Shown here: piece after piece, positions 12,988-25,900 of the stretch
Layout: the number at the start of each line of letters is the position of its first letter
Numbering within the stretch: the first letter of the stretch is position 1
NCBI GenBank assembly: GCA_000499405.2
Contig: HG738139.1
Span: 15,476,858-15,540,857, forward strand
DNA: 64,000 bases
Source of the DNA: Onchocerca volvulus
Taxonomy: Eukaryota; Nematoda; Chromadorea; Rhabditida; Onchocercidae
Reading direction: 5' to 3'
Program-made: the position numbers and the translations under genes
Notes under the pieces: model-generated
What the model was told of the DNA's origin: nothing
Seen by the model: the letters and a program-made list of their open reading frames with translations, nothing else
Databases searched by the model: none

Positions 12988-15096
12988 TCAGAGTTCGTCA
13001 TCCATTCCTTTAGATTTCTTCTTTAACTCATTTAATGCTTTGTCAACTGCCTTTTCTTTCTCTTCATCACTTAGAATTTGAGCCTTTCCTGACTCTTCAT
13101 CCGTCATTGGCGTAACATCAACAGCTGTACATACTTCTGAAAGAAATATTAGTCAATTTTGTATGGAATTATTGTTCTAGTAATGCGATTTTAGCTTACC
13201 AGTTCTAGAAAGAAAACAATAAATTTCCACACTAATACAAAATGAATGAGAAACAAGTTAATTCTGAAATCAACAATGTCATTTGGTCATTTCATATAGT
13301 ATATTATTCGGCAGAAAGAGAAACAAAACTATTCAAACAACTCGTTAAAAACTTAGAAAAAAAAAGAAAGAAAAAAACAAAAAATAATCGAGAGAGACAT
13401 AAAATTTAAAAAAATATATACAATAAAAAAAAAGCTTTTTTTTTTGATTTGTATTCTTTTTTTTTTGATAACAAAAAAAATATGGCAAAGTAATCCGAAA
13501 AGGTTTAAAAATGTTACAAATTTTAAATCAATATTTCAATATAACCAACTTATTGTTTCATGGCAGAACTGACGTACTGGTTCCTTGTGTTTTCTGCGTG
13601 AGAATTCAATTAGTTGATCTTCATATGAATCCAAAAAATCACTACACTGAAGCAGATAAAATGATTAATGCAATGACAGAAATGAGAATTTAACAATGAA
13701 AATTAATCTTAACCCTTATCTTTTTTCACTTGCTCAGTTTATAAAATCAAAACTTACCTGATAGAAAAGAAGAGCAAAGAATAAATGAAAAGAAGTAGAA
13801 AAGAATTTAAATTTCTATTTAACAAAAATTTAAATTTATTTATACTGGTCGATAGATATATACCGCTTCTCCAAACTGATGGATGGTTAGATGATCAGCT
13901 ACTTCTTTCAGTTTCAATGTTGCATGACGCGCATAAACACCTTTTCCGGTCCTAGGATGTATCACAGCTGTCCATTCCGCAGATTTATCACAAATCATCT
14001 CCAATATTTCTGATAATTGAACTTCCGATCTTGACAGTGACTTCTTCAAAGATAACAACGATTGTATTATTTATATCTAATGGATATTTCAAAATTTATT
14101 TCAGTTACAAAGTTTCGCTAAGAAAAAATAAATTTATTACCGTTAAAAAATTTATCAAAAATTAAAAAAAAATTAATTTATTCTTATAATAACAATAATA
14201 ATAATTTTTTCTTCTTCTCTTCTCTCTATTCCTTTCAAAATTTTCATTCCAAAATCAATTTTTTTTTTCCGACATCACAGATCAATATTTTCCCTATATT
14301 CCTTAACTAACTACACATTTAAGAAATCAATACCAAAAATAACGACATTATAGATAATTATCTATAATGTCGAATTTTCGAGCCAAAATTTTGAAAGAGG
14401 AGAATGGGAGAAAAAGAATGATTTTTAATACTATAAAAATAAATTTTTTCAGATCTTTCATTAAATTACTTTATCAATAATGTCTTGTTTTTCCGTTTCA
14501 CTCGATCGGTAATAATTTTTTCCTCGTATCTTTTCTTCCAATTCAGCAATCTTTATTTCCATTTCCGTTACAACCATTGTACAGGCTAGAAAAAAAAGAA
14601 AAAAAAAAGAACTTACTTTAATTTTCAATCGCCATATGGGCTATAGTAATTCAATACATCAACATTATCTTTAAACATCTTATCAGGATAAAGGAATGTC
14701 AACAATTCGATAAAATCGAAATATCACATTTTCACTATCATTGTTCGGAAATAAATAAGTATCGATTACAGCGATTCATATGTAAAAGTTGTCAAATTGA
14801 ACAAATTATTGAGATGTAATCATAATTTTTTCAAACAGACGCTATCCTACATACACTTCTAAATTTTACTGTAGCTTGTGATTTTTGAAATCAACAGCTT
14901 ATAGATTAGAATTACATAATAGTGCTATAATCATCGATTCCTGATGAAGACATATATCGAATCATACAAATGATAATGATTGATAAAAAATATTACCACC
15001 ACAAGTGCTATTAGCCATCGAAGCAGCAAGGTATTCTGTTATCAGTGATAAAAGAATACATAGCGATATCCAGATCAACTGCATAAAGCAATTCAT
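12988..15096 (-). CDS. CNPY: canopy-family (CNPY, saposin-like) ER protein ending in DDEL
   Basis: Canopy proteins are small ER-lumen proteins that assist folding or transport of client receptors. Five exons join in phase: 15096-14997, 14585-14470, 14043-13864, 13646-13550 and 13136-12988, giving 213 residues. Residues 1-28 form a signal peptide (MNCFMQLIWISLCILLSL...). The six family cysteines are C32 and C35 (CGAC), C90 (LEMICDK), C133 (EACSDFLDSYEDQLIEF), C160 and C167 (FCHETIKVC). The saposin-like body is followed by a charged tail, TDEESGKAQILSDEEKEKAV..., ending in KGMDDEL, which resembles the KDEL/HDEL retrieval signal. The CSDFLDSYEDQL exon (13646-13550) has a GTTGGT donor and is needed to keep phase between its neighbours. 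Start choice: the first in-frame ATG (15096); another at 15084 would also leave a signal peptide. It could match CNPY1/2 rather than CNPY3/4, given its length. Confidence 0.93.
14343..14372. repeat. perfect 30-base palindrome in canopy intron 2
   Basis: Each 15-base arm reads CGACATTATAGATAA from the outside, with no spacer and no mismatch. It lies between the exons ending at 14470 and starting at 14043. Confidence 0.9.
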
Positions 15097-15600
15097 CCAC
15101 CAACACACTACAATGTTTCATATTTCCATTTTTTTTTTTTTGAAAATATGAAAGTAAAATATTCATTCTATAAAAATATCGTACTAATTTTAAAAGCTAA
15201 AGTGATCATATTGCAAGCAATCCGTCCAAATAAAAAATTGTAAAAAAAAATGCAATATTTAAATAAACGATTATTTAATATGATTATCTAATTCTGACTT
15301 AAATTTTCGATGCAAATTCCAATAATATATGTTAAGAAAATACATGTGCCCTAAATTATATGTTTTCTTTTTTTTTTTTTTTCTGAAATGTTTAATTTTC
15401 TTCAACAATTTCAACGTTTCGGTACAACTATATCATATGTTATATCAAATGAACTATTACACCTTGCTTTGAACTTTATCTCAACGTGTGCAAAAAAGCA
15501 TTGTATTATGAAAATGATAAAAGAGAGGCATCATTTGTACCATAAAGCCTTATTACGATCATTTTAAAGAGGTTAATTCAAGTTATGTAAAGCATTCTAT

Positions 15601-15712
15601 AAAAATAATCTCATGTCATAAAGTACGTAAAAATAATCTCACGTCATAAAGTACGTGAAAATAATCTCACGTCATAAAGTACGTAAAAATAATCTCATGT
15701 AACAAAATAAGT
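15601..15712. repeat. tandem repeat, 4 x 28 bases
   Basis: Units start at 15601, 15629, 15657 and 15685. The core is AATAATCTCAYGTCATAAAG followed by TACGT. Units 1-3 differ at only two positions; unit 4 diverges in its second half. It lies about 500 bases upstream of the canopy start codon. Confidence 0.92.
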
Positions 15713-15959
15713 CAGCCAAAAAATTAGTAAATATGTTGGCGCAACGCCCCAAATATTAAATATAATACGTACATCAAAATTATCAATAAACGGTTGACCG
15801 TTACCTGCAATGTTAAGTTGCATTAAGTGGGTGTTAGCATTTTACGGGATGTGGATACCTCGTTAAATTGGATCTATTTTCGTACAATTTATGGTCAGCT
15901 GTTGCTTGTGGTGAGATTTCATTGGGTTGTCCTCGAAATACGATTTATGGTGCATTTAA

Positions 15960-16600
15960 GTGCTTTGGTCCTTGTTATTCGTATTGTTTTTGACCTCTAA
16001 CCCTGGTTCTTCTCTGTTGTTGTCATTATTGACTACTGACCTTAATGGATCAGTTTTTGTCCGTTTTCATTATTATTAATTACTGACCATAACGATTTTC
16101 TTGTTTCTTGTTCGCTTAATCGTTATGAAGCACTAGTTTTGATGATTCGATTTTTATCCACTTTAACTTCAATGCTAGCTTACATTCAATTCTCACTTGC
16201 TATTACTGACCATCAGATTGACCTTGATTATTGACCTTGGTTCGTATCTGCTTTTGTCATCATTATTGGTTACTAATCATCAGCGGTTCTGTTTTTACTC
16301 TCTCTCTTCATCACGGATTACTGACCTTGATGATTCGAGTTCTTGTTCGTTTCGCTGTTTTGGAGTATTGCTCTTAATAATTCAATTCATGTTTATTTTC
16401 ATTATTATGAAGCACTGAATTTGATGATTTGATTCCTGCTATCTTTGTCGATGATCGTATGAATTCAGCATTCTTTGGTCACTCTTTTGTTATTGACCAT
16501 TGTCTAAATTTGTTAATGTTTCTTTCTGTTTTGTTATAAGCCACTGAATCTTATTGATTCTATTTCCTGGTTGCTTTCATTATTGTTCATCAGTGTTCTT
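15960..16600. repeat. degenerate array built on a TTATTRATTACTGACC-type motif
   Basis: The phrase ATTATT-GA/TTACTGACC, followed by TTGATGATTCG- or ATAACGATT-type bases and then TTTTTGTC/TTCTTGTTCG-type bases, recurs many times, for example near 16030, 16070, 16200, 16225, 16260 and 16315. Spacing is irregular at about 40-60 bases. Copies have diverged, so unit borders are uncertain. Confidence 0.65.
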
Positions 16601-17412
16601 AGAGATGCGATTCTTTCCGATTTACGTTACGTTTATCTCAGAGCTTTTTTTTTTTCGAAAGTGTTTGAATGTGCATAATTACAAATTCGAACAAATTTCT
16701 AATTTATCAGAGTGGGATGAAAGTTAGAGTATAGCCATTTCTGGGAATTTCTGTCTTTCGAAACTGCTTCAGTGAACATAGTCAGCTTGGATAATCTGAA
16801 GCATCTTTTTAGAAAAAAAGGAAATGGCAGGAAATAAATGATATGCAAGTCCTAAACTTTTATCTCCATCTCATTTTGTTTAATTTCTTGAAATGTGACA
16901 AGTTTTACAAAGTGAGGTGTATAGCCCAGAAATAATCAGAAGATCCAACTTATTTATTCAAATTACTTAACCTCTTACTGGATCACTTATTTAATTATCT
17001 GCTTTAATTTTTTAATTTATTATTTCTCTTTACTGTTTCTTCTTGCAGTCTTGCAAATGATGCACAATTTTTGTGTATATCATGATAAGTAGTTGAGTTT
17101 GAAGTGCAGTAACTTAATGATAAATTGATTTAAAGAGAATATCCAACTGAATGAAGAAAAGGAAGAGGAAGAAGGATAAAGTTTGGTCATCTGATCGGAA
17201 ATTATTTCGAGTTTTTCGAAAATTATCAGTAGTCTTCAAAAATATAGCGAAAAAGTCGTTAATATATCCATTGTCATGTATGCATATGTATTTATGGCAT
17301 CCGTTTCATTTATGATATGTTTAAGATCAAGGTTTTGCTGTCTCTTAAATTTTTTATATGTGAGTTTTTTCAGGAAAGTTCTCTGGAGAAAAAAAGAAAA
17401 AAGGTAGATAAG

Positions 17413-20400
17413 ATGTCTTGCCCGATGTTGGAATCAAAACCTTCAGCGTCAGTAGCGGGTAAATCATCGATCAGTGTTACTCCTGCAGTTACTGCTATCA
17501 TTACTACTACTAATAGTAATATATCTACTGCTACCAATAACAACAATAATTCAATGAGTTATCCATACAAGAAACGCGTTCGAGATGAGTTTGAAAAAAG
17601 GCAACGTCAAATGGAAGAACAGCAACGATTGCAATCATTGGCACAAGCAGAACAGCAGTCGCAACTACAACGACAAGAACAGCAATTACAGTGGCAGCAA
17701 GAATTTCATCTTCAACAGCAACAAGCAAAAAAGCTGCAACAAAGACATAAACATAAGTCACAACCAGGAACCTCAGGTATGGCATCAACTGCTGCAGCTG
17801 TAATTATTGCGTCTGGAAATGTTCCAGGTTAGCTTAATTTAAAAAGAAGATTAATTTATTTATTATTTGCCATACATGGAATTAATTCCTTAAAGTAAAT
17901 CAATTTTGAATCATTATCACATTTGATTTGATTTTTTTGATTAGACTTTTAATAAAATTCTTAATGCTTATTTGAGCTTAGTTTTTTTTTTTTCCTGTGA
18001 TAAGTCTTTTAATTTTTCTTGACGCACTGCGAAACCATCGCTGTTGTCATATTAGGATAAGATAATTAGGGAAATAGGATTATGTGAAAGATAACTTTAT
18101 CTAAAATTTCATACCAATAAATATAGTTGTTAAGATATGCATCAGAAAGTTTTTTTTTTCCTCTCTCTCTCTCTCAGAAATACTTTTTATGAAAAAATTT
18201 CAGATGAGGTGGGGTCAAGCGGTATAAGTCGACCTGAACTTCCAAGTGCCGAGATGCCGCACCAGCAATTACGTGATGATGAATTTGATGTTGCTGAAGA
18301 AGAAGCGGTGGAAACATCTAGTGAAGACTCTGAATCTTCGAGTGCAGTTTTTTTCTCTGTTGTTTGTCATTACCAAGTCAGAAAGAAACTTGAGGCTGTG
18401 CTTCTTTTTTATTTTGAAGAAAACGAAATCTAAAAGATCTGTGTACTATGAAGGAATTGAAGCTTTATAGTTTTCTCCATTATTTAACCAAACAAAAATG
18501 AGGACAGAAACATGTAATATTTTATGTTAATCCATCTCATGGTGAACCTCAGACAAAAGTAGTATTTAGTTAGAGACATATCAAAAAATATTGGACAATG
18601 TTTCATCCCTCCAAAGTAGATCGTAATTAAACTGGGGAGAAATATATTCTTCATTTAATTACATTATAATATCATCAAAAGTATGATAATTGAGTGTCTT
18701 GTATTTTGAATCAGGAGATAGGAGAGATGAGCAGAGCGTAAAAACAGTAGGATACATAGATTCATCTGAACTACTGATTTAAAGTTGTATAGCACTAGAT
18801 GTCTTGAATTATGCCAATGAAAATGATTGAGCAGTCTTATTAACTAAACTGTTTAATATATTTTTCTGTTAACCTAGACAAAGATAGATTAAAAATTGTT
18901 AAATTACTGACGTTGTAAATCTTTACAGTGCTTATAGCACTTAGCTCGTTTCTGGTGCATAACTGGTGCTGCAAAATGATAATTCGAGTACCGAGTATAT
19001 CTGATATTAAGATCTTTTTAGGTAGTACTGCTTGGTCTGATCTTGATCAGGCTGCTCTGGAAGCGAAGGCATGCTGTTGTTTGGCAACTGTCACTGGTGG
19101 AAAAGCCATAGCTTGTGGCCGACCAGCATTTGGTATTTGGTTTAGTAACAAATTGCGAAATATGGCATTGAAAAAGAATCTTCCATTTGCATACAATAAA
19201 GGAGTAATTATTTCTTTAATATTAATTTCTCTTAAATTATTGTTAAATGATGCTACGAATCACTTAAATTTTTATTAAAAAATAGGAAAATTTACATTAT
19301 GTTATTTTCATATGTGGCATATTTTTTTAATAATTTAGTATAATATTGGCTTGAGGTAGACACATATGTAATCGATTCTAAGATTTTTTCAAAATAACAA
19401 TTTTTTTTTTCTCTGGAGGATGATTAGATTAGAAGAATATCTTTTACAGATTCTCAAATTTTCAACTCTTGACAGCTTTGTAATATAATGAATGGAAGGA
19501 ATCTTTGTTCATGAGTGAATAATAAGCTTTGCAGCGAGGACACTGGTATACATGCCTATTTCACTATCGTGTAATTATGCATGAACCGAAATTAAAAACT
19601 AATGAGAAGTATGAAGCAAGAGATCTCACCAAATATTTGGCGAGAGAAGTGACAGAAGATGAATTCCAAGCTTTCAAAAATGATCCATTAACGAGAGTGA
19701 GTTATTTTTCAAACTTCAATTTTCGAACTTTTTGCTATTTTGAATTGTCAGATACTAAGTTGACTCCAAATATGCTTATTTTTCAGAGTTACATGAAAGA
19801 TTTCGAGCAGGTAATGGCTACACGTGAAATGCAAAAGAAGAAAAAGAGAAAGGTTTTCATTTGCAGACGTAAAACTGAATTATTGTAACAAAGAGTTGTT
19901 CTAGCGATTGAGAATAAAAATTACTTCATTTCAAGTAAAGCCTTTCAAATTTCAGAAAGGACGACCAGGAGCAAGTGGTGGTGATGCTGAAACAAGCGAA
20001 GATGAAGCTCCAAGGTGTGCTTATGAATTTTCGAAAGATTCAATTAAAACAGCATATTTTATGTAAAATTGAGTAGATTTTTTTTGCGAGTTCTTTTTCT
20101 TTTTTCAATTAGTAATTTCATAAATTTATTATAGTGTCGGTGCGTTGACTGGAATTTGGCCATTCATGAGCACGGATTTTCACACAATGAAGGCAGATGA
20201 GGAAGTGAATGCATCGGCGTCAGGAGAAGGAACAACAGCTTCAGCTGTATCTTTTTTTTTTTTTTAACAATGTTGAAACGCAGAATTCTATCAATTAGTA
20301 AAGCAGTTTAGTCACTGAAATTTTTCTGAAATAATGTAGATAATATTTGATATGTGGATATGTTAATAAGAAACGCGTACCAAATGATGGAAATTGATGG

Positions 20401-21550
20401 AGCTAAGTTTTATTTATCATTTTCTAGAAAAAAAAAAGAATGGTAAAATATATCTGGTAAAGTTTCAAGAAAAATGTGCATCTCTGTAAAACACTTAATT
20501 AGAAGAATCAAAAATATTTTCCAACATGTTAACTACCTAGCAGAGAGAATGATATCATTCTAATTGCTCATTTCAAACTTCGAGTGTTGTGGAAGTTTGT
20601 TATAGAGAACGGGAAATTATTATTTTTGCAATCGCGATAAAGAATAAATACTGTTTAATGTAATGGAGACATTGAACTTCCTATAAGTGGCTTTAGAATG
20701 ACTGAAAGAATTTTCCTAAAATTGCTTTTTCAGCCTCTACAAATACCTTTCCATTCTCTTTCGGCTACCACCTTACGACGTTACAAAAAATATTTCAATC
20801 TTCCCCATCGTTCAAGCACCAATACAAAGCAACAGGTCCTAAAATTTAAATTCAAATTCAGTAGTTATTATCATTCGATTCATTATTGCTTGCTTAGATG
20901 CGTAAGATGTCGCTTGGTGAGCATGAAGATAATTTCAACTAGGGAATGCGATAGCGATTAGGAAATGTTCCGTGAATTTTTTCCTTTTTAAAGTATGTAT
21001 TCTTTTCATGCATTATAAAGAAGTTGATATATTTGATATCGTATTTTTCTGCAAAAATTCAAAATTGTTTAATTTTTTTTTTTTTTTTAATGTGAAGATT
21101 GGAATTATTGTTCTGCAATATGATGTAAATATACGACTTTAACTTTTTTTTTTTTTTAAATTAAAGTCGCTCAGAAATTGGCAGATTAAATGTACTTAAT
21201 TGTTGTTCATGATCATTTGATCAGTCTTATAGCTCAGAACATTTTAACATCGTGTATCAGGTTTAGCTGATGAAATGTATATTCCGATCAGCTTATTCTA
21301 TATATTCTCGCAGCTAATTTATAACTGGAAATTTAAAATGTTTAGAATATGAGAATTTTATATGCAGAATTTTTGACAGTATTCAGCCGCAAAATGACAT
21401 TATCATAAAATTAGTTTATTGCAGCTACTGGAAGGTATACTGGAACACTTCGAGACAATTGATGCGCCAGCATATGAGACAATCGCTCATTTTTTGCATA
21501 TTGCCAAAACACATAAAAATAAGCTGGACTATCCGACTGCTGATGCATAA
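17413..21550 (+). CDS. SAP30: SAP30 homologue, Sin3/HDAC co-repressor subunit with Q-rich leader
   Basis: SAP30 bridges the Sin3 scaffold to DNA and partner factors in histone-deacetylase complexes in the nucleus. Nine exons join in phase: 17413-17827, 18204-18341, 19022-19203, 19535-19696, 19787-19852, 19956-20014, 20135-20246, 20734-20835 and 21425-21550, giving 453 residues. Residues 1-51 are Ser/Thr/Asn-rich, about 52-117 are Gln-rich (probable coiled coil), and about 140-184 are acidic. The SAP30 zinc finger follows: KACCCL, then ACGRPAFGIWFSNKLRNMAL, then YTCLFH, with likely ligands C203, C216, C252 and H255. A basic KKKKRK tract follows near residue 320. The Sin3-binding domain is at about 387-445: LSATTLRRYKKYFNLP, then LLEGILEHF and FLHIAKTHKNKLDYP. 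Human SAP30 is about half this length; the extra is the leader and an insert of about 100 residues between finger and Sin3 domain. The exon 2 donor is the least certain border, since a second phase-1 donor lies about 20 bases upstream. Confidence 0.9.
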
Positions 21551-22948
21551 ATAATTGGTTCAGCAATCTGGAATAATTATGTCATTTTATGTCATTTGCA
21601 TTTTTTAAAAAATTGTACATGTAAATATCATGATTATTTCTACTTGAAAGATTTATATCAAAAGCATTTCTCTAAAGACTCGCTATTGGAAATGTTCAGG
21701 TATTTAAATGATGGATATATTATTTGTATATAAAATTTATTCGTTTAACCCTTTTGCATTGAAATGGAAAAATTCTGGTTGGGATTTAGTTTCTCCCATT
21801 TTTGAATTTCATGGCCTTTTTTTGTCATGAAACAATATTTTTATACATTATTTGTTAGAGTAGTGGTAAAAAAAAAAGTTGTCATTTATGGATAATTTTT
21901 GAAATTTCCATAGTTTTGAATGTTTTGCTGATTGATTAGTCGAGGAAATAGTGAGACGTTAATCCCCGAATTATTTGGATATTTGTTTTGAATTGATGGA
22001 CATTTTCCTATGTAATTTTCTGAATGAGATGTACGAAATGATGAACTACAAGTTAAATCTCATTCTTTTATTAAGCAGTCACCAAGTTTCCAATAGTGAT
22101 TTTACAGTGTTCTGCAGAAATGAGCTTCCTTAACTCTGCCGAAAGCTGAATATTGGTTTTTTCTTTATTTGCTCAGTATCTCAGGGAATTTTTGTTCAAA
22201 GTTGTGGCAGCCATGGAAATACGTTTAATATGCCATTATCAAGAAATTTTGGTAGAGTTAAAAAATATGACTTCCATGTATTTTTGCAGGAGAAACAGTT
22301 CATTGTTGTAGCGTGACTCTTTCAAAAATTTTAACATTTTTTTCCTCTTCATCTTTCAGTAGTTCAAAGTTTAAATATATGGTTCTTAACAGTAGTTGGT
22401 TGCCACGATTTTTCTCGACGTGATCCGAATGCGAGAACCAAGTGCAAGTGCCTTTGTATAATTGATTCATGTCGCATCATTCATTATTTTTTAATTTTTT
22501 ATGTCAGTATGTTGTTTTTGTGTTTTGAACATTTTCTGTGCAAAGAAATTTCTTTTTAATTTTCATCAATTTCAAAAAATTCCATACATATAAATATTTT
22601 CATTTGAAATCATTTTATTACTCGGAAATTTATGCTGAATCAAATAGCGAGGTGGACAGTAAATAGCGTGTGTACGAATAATTGCATATTCAGGAAATTT
22701 CTTTTTTTTTATTTTTAAGTTAGGGGTAAAAGTTAGACCGAATTTGTTTTTGTTTTTTTTTTTTCTCATTTTTAAATCACAAATGAAAAATTAAGATCAA
22801 AATAGAAAAAAAAAAAAAAAGGTTAAAGGGAAAAAGTTCGAGAAGTGCCGAATCTTGACCGAAGGGATTTCTAGGAAACGGATGATCAGTAAAAGGAAGT
22901 AAAGGAGAAATTATTTCGTAACATGATTAATTTGTGTTTGATTTAAAA
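21551..22948. other. intergenic between convergent SAP30 (+) and globin (-)
   Basis: The two genes point towards each other, so this holds both 3' ends. There is no other exon-like sequence; the open frame at 22572-22769 (minus) is lysine- and phenylalanine-rich low complexity. Poly(A) signals could not be assigned with confidence. Confidence 0.6.
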
Positions 22949-25900
22949 TTATTTCGAATTGTATCGATCATTCATGAAATCATCGATAATTCTGTTCGGA
23001 TCAAAAGATTTGGACGTAGCATGTTGTGATAATTGTGGTGAGAATTGCCTGTAAGAAATTATATATATTATGTATGATAATTTATGAGAGTATCATGAAC
23101 AACGGATATTTCATGCAGAAAAATGAAATTTGAAAAAAAAAAAAAGAAAGAACACACTTGGAATTTTGATATTTGTTAGTTTCATAATTATTTGCTGTAA
23201 CAAGATTTTTACAAGATTGACTATTCTCTGATCCATTAATTGAATTAAGAATCTAAAAAGGCATATATAATTTTCGGGAAAAAAAAAATAATGCATTATT
23301 TTTTATTAAATTTCATTGTTTGAACGATCGCATAATGTATAATATTCAATTTATTTTATAAATTTAAAATTAATATTGATTCCTATAAATGCATAATATG
23401 AAATTTTCGAAAAATAAGCTGAATTTTGGGCATCTTTAAGAATGAAAAAAAGAAAAAAAAATGGTAAAAAATGATAATTTGGAATCTTTTTTCATTCATA
23501 TAAATGTCAAAAAATTAGTCACTTACTGGTGTACAAGATTTCGTGACCTGTTTTACACTTTTCATTTGTAGATAACAATTATTATCATCCATTGTTCCTA
23601 AAAGTAAAGAGAAAAAAAAAGTTTTGGATGAAAAAAAGATAATTTTTTTTGTACTAAAAAATTCAATTGATAATTTAATAAATGAATACATTTAATAAAT
23701 ATACATTTTTTTTTTTGATTATAATATTCATTATCAATATTTATCAATATTATACGAACCAGAATTTAAAATTTTTATACAAACTTTATATAAATTATAA
23801 TATATATAATTATTAGATATTATAATTTTAAAATATTTGATATCAATTAAAAATGTAAAAAGCACTATATATCGATTGTTTTTTTCTACAAAAGGATGTA
23901 AAAAATATCACATATTGACTGATTGATCGATCTTTGTTATATATATATGGATGATTGAACACAATATTTAATTATAATTTTAATTTTTATATCAGCAATA
24001 TCAAATTATCAATATATTTGATAAGAAATATATGATAAGTTGATAATGTTTACATAAAAATTAAAGTTATATTTAAAACTTATAAAAAAGAATTTCCATC
24101 TTATTAATATTAATAAGATGGAAATTCGTTTTACGGTTCATTAAGTTAAAGTCATATTCATCATTCAATGCAGGATGTTTTCCTAATTTACATAAAATTG
24201 AAGTATTTGAAAACGAAAGAAAAATACGATTATTTGATGGAATTAACTTATCGTTCTTTAATTTTCGCAAAAAAAAAAAAAAAAAAAAGAAAAAAAACTA
24301 GCATGAAAAAATATTATCCTCTTCGTTGATTCATTTTGAAATTTTTGCGGAAATACATCTATTTGCTATATTTTTTGTATTATATCCATTGTCATCCATC
24401 ATTTTTTTATAATAATATGGATGTAAATTTGTTTAATTTAATACATTTCAAATTAAATCTTATGCTTAAAATTTAAACAAAAAAAAGAATTAGAAAATAT
24501 TAAAAAAAAAATCATTATGAATTACCGGTAGAAGAAGATGTTGTCGGTAATAGTTTTGTAAAATTGTTTGCAGAAATGGATTTTGGAAAGAATGGATTTG
24601 AAATTGCAGTTGCTATCGTTGTTGTAACTTCTCGATTTAAAATATTCTCAGCTGATAAACTGAAATTTTTCGCAACACTTTAGATAATTATTGTTATTAA
24701 ATAAATGAGAATTAGGTTGTATATTTTCACTATGATATTTTTTAGATTGAAAGATAAGTAAATCAATAATCTTAATTTCATGCCTTAATTTATGGCAATT
24801 TTTGATTTTAATGATACTTATCAAATTTTGGATTTTTGAATGTTTTTCTGAGATGAAATTATTGAAATTCTATCCAATCAATAGATTTCGTAGTCCAATA
24901 AATTAAACATATCATAAGCTTCTTCCATGACTCTAATCCAGTAAAATATAATATTAATAATCAATAATATACTATAAAAATTTAAATATTCCGGTAGTTT
25001 GGAAAAATTTGCAGATATTAATCAATTATTTCCGATATGAGTAATAATTTATTTCCTTTATCATCTTCCTTGTTTTCTAGTTTCGTTAAAATTTTACCTT
25101 GCTCGATGATCTGAAAATTTCCGTTTTTCATTTTCGATTGCTGACAGAGAATGTTTAACTAGCAATCGATTGTTTGAAATTATGGTTTGATCGTAATTGT
25201 TGCAGCAATCATTTTCGAAACCAGCATTGAATGAAAACATCAAAATTAATCAAGGATTTAAAATTTTAATCGGTTAAAATTTCAAATGTTTAAAATTTGC
25301 CAATTTAAAACTTTATTTTATATGCAATTTTTTGAATTTTTTTAATAATTTTTTCCATCTTTTTTCTATAAATTATATGATATGAATGATAAGATTTGAT
25401 TTTCTCAACTGCATTTAACATTGAGTTTTATTAAGGCTTTACTTCACATGAACTTTGACCTATGTATATGAATTACATTATTTTACAGTTAAAAAATGAT
25501 GGATTTCTATTTTCCAAAAAAAAGTGAATAAACGAATTTTATCAAAAAATTTACTATCCAGATATCCGATACGATGTTCTGTACTGGTACTTGATTCTCG
25601 TGAACTTTTTCGATATGATGGTGATCGACGTCTTTGTCGACGTAATTCTTGATAGAAACCATCACGTACGGATGAAAACATCAAATCAACAAGAAGTGTC
25701 CAAGCCTAATTAATTAATTAAAGAAACATTTACTAATTGTTTGAAAAAAAAAAAATCGATCTTATCCCAAAAAAAGATGTATATGAAATGTACGTCAAAA
25801 ATGATATCGTACGTTTTGATTTTTTTTTTAAAGAAACGTAAAAATATTATTTATTTCTTATATTATTATTATTTAATTCATTTTATTTGAATGATTTTAA

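Larger units (their letters stand above)
15097..17412. promoter_or_regulatory. head-to-head intergenic region between canopy (-) and SAP30 (+)
   Basis: This 2.3-kb spacer must hold both promoters. It contains the 28-base tandem array at 15601-15712, a poly(T) run near 15370 and the degenerate array at about 15960-16600. The right half (15720-16650) is visibly less AT-rich than the rest of the window. A lone acceptor (TTTTTTCAG) at 17365-17373 precedes the SAP30 start codon and could be an SL1 trans-splice site. No TATA or initiator element can be pinned down by eye. Confidence 0.5.

Noticed and set aside
15601..15712. The 28-base array as a CRISPR.
   Set aside because: The units are directly adjacent with no spacers, and the genome is eukaryotic.
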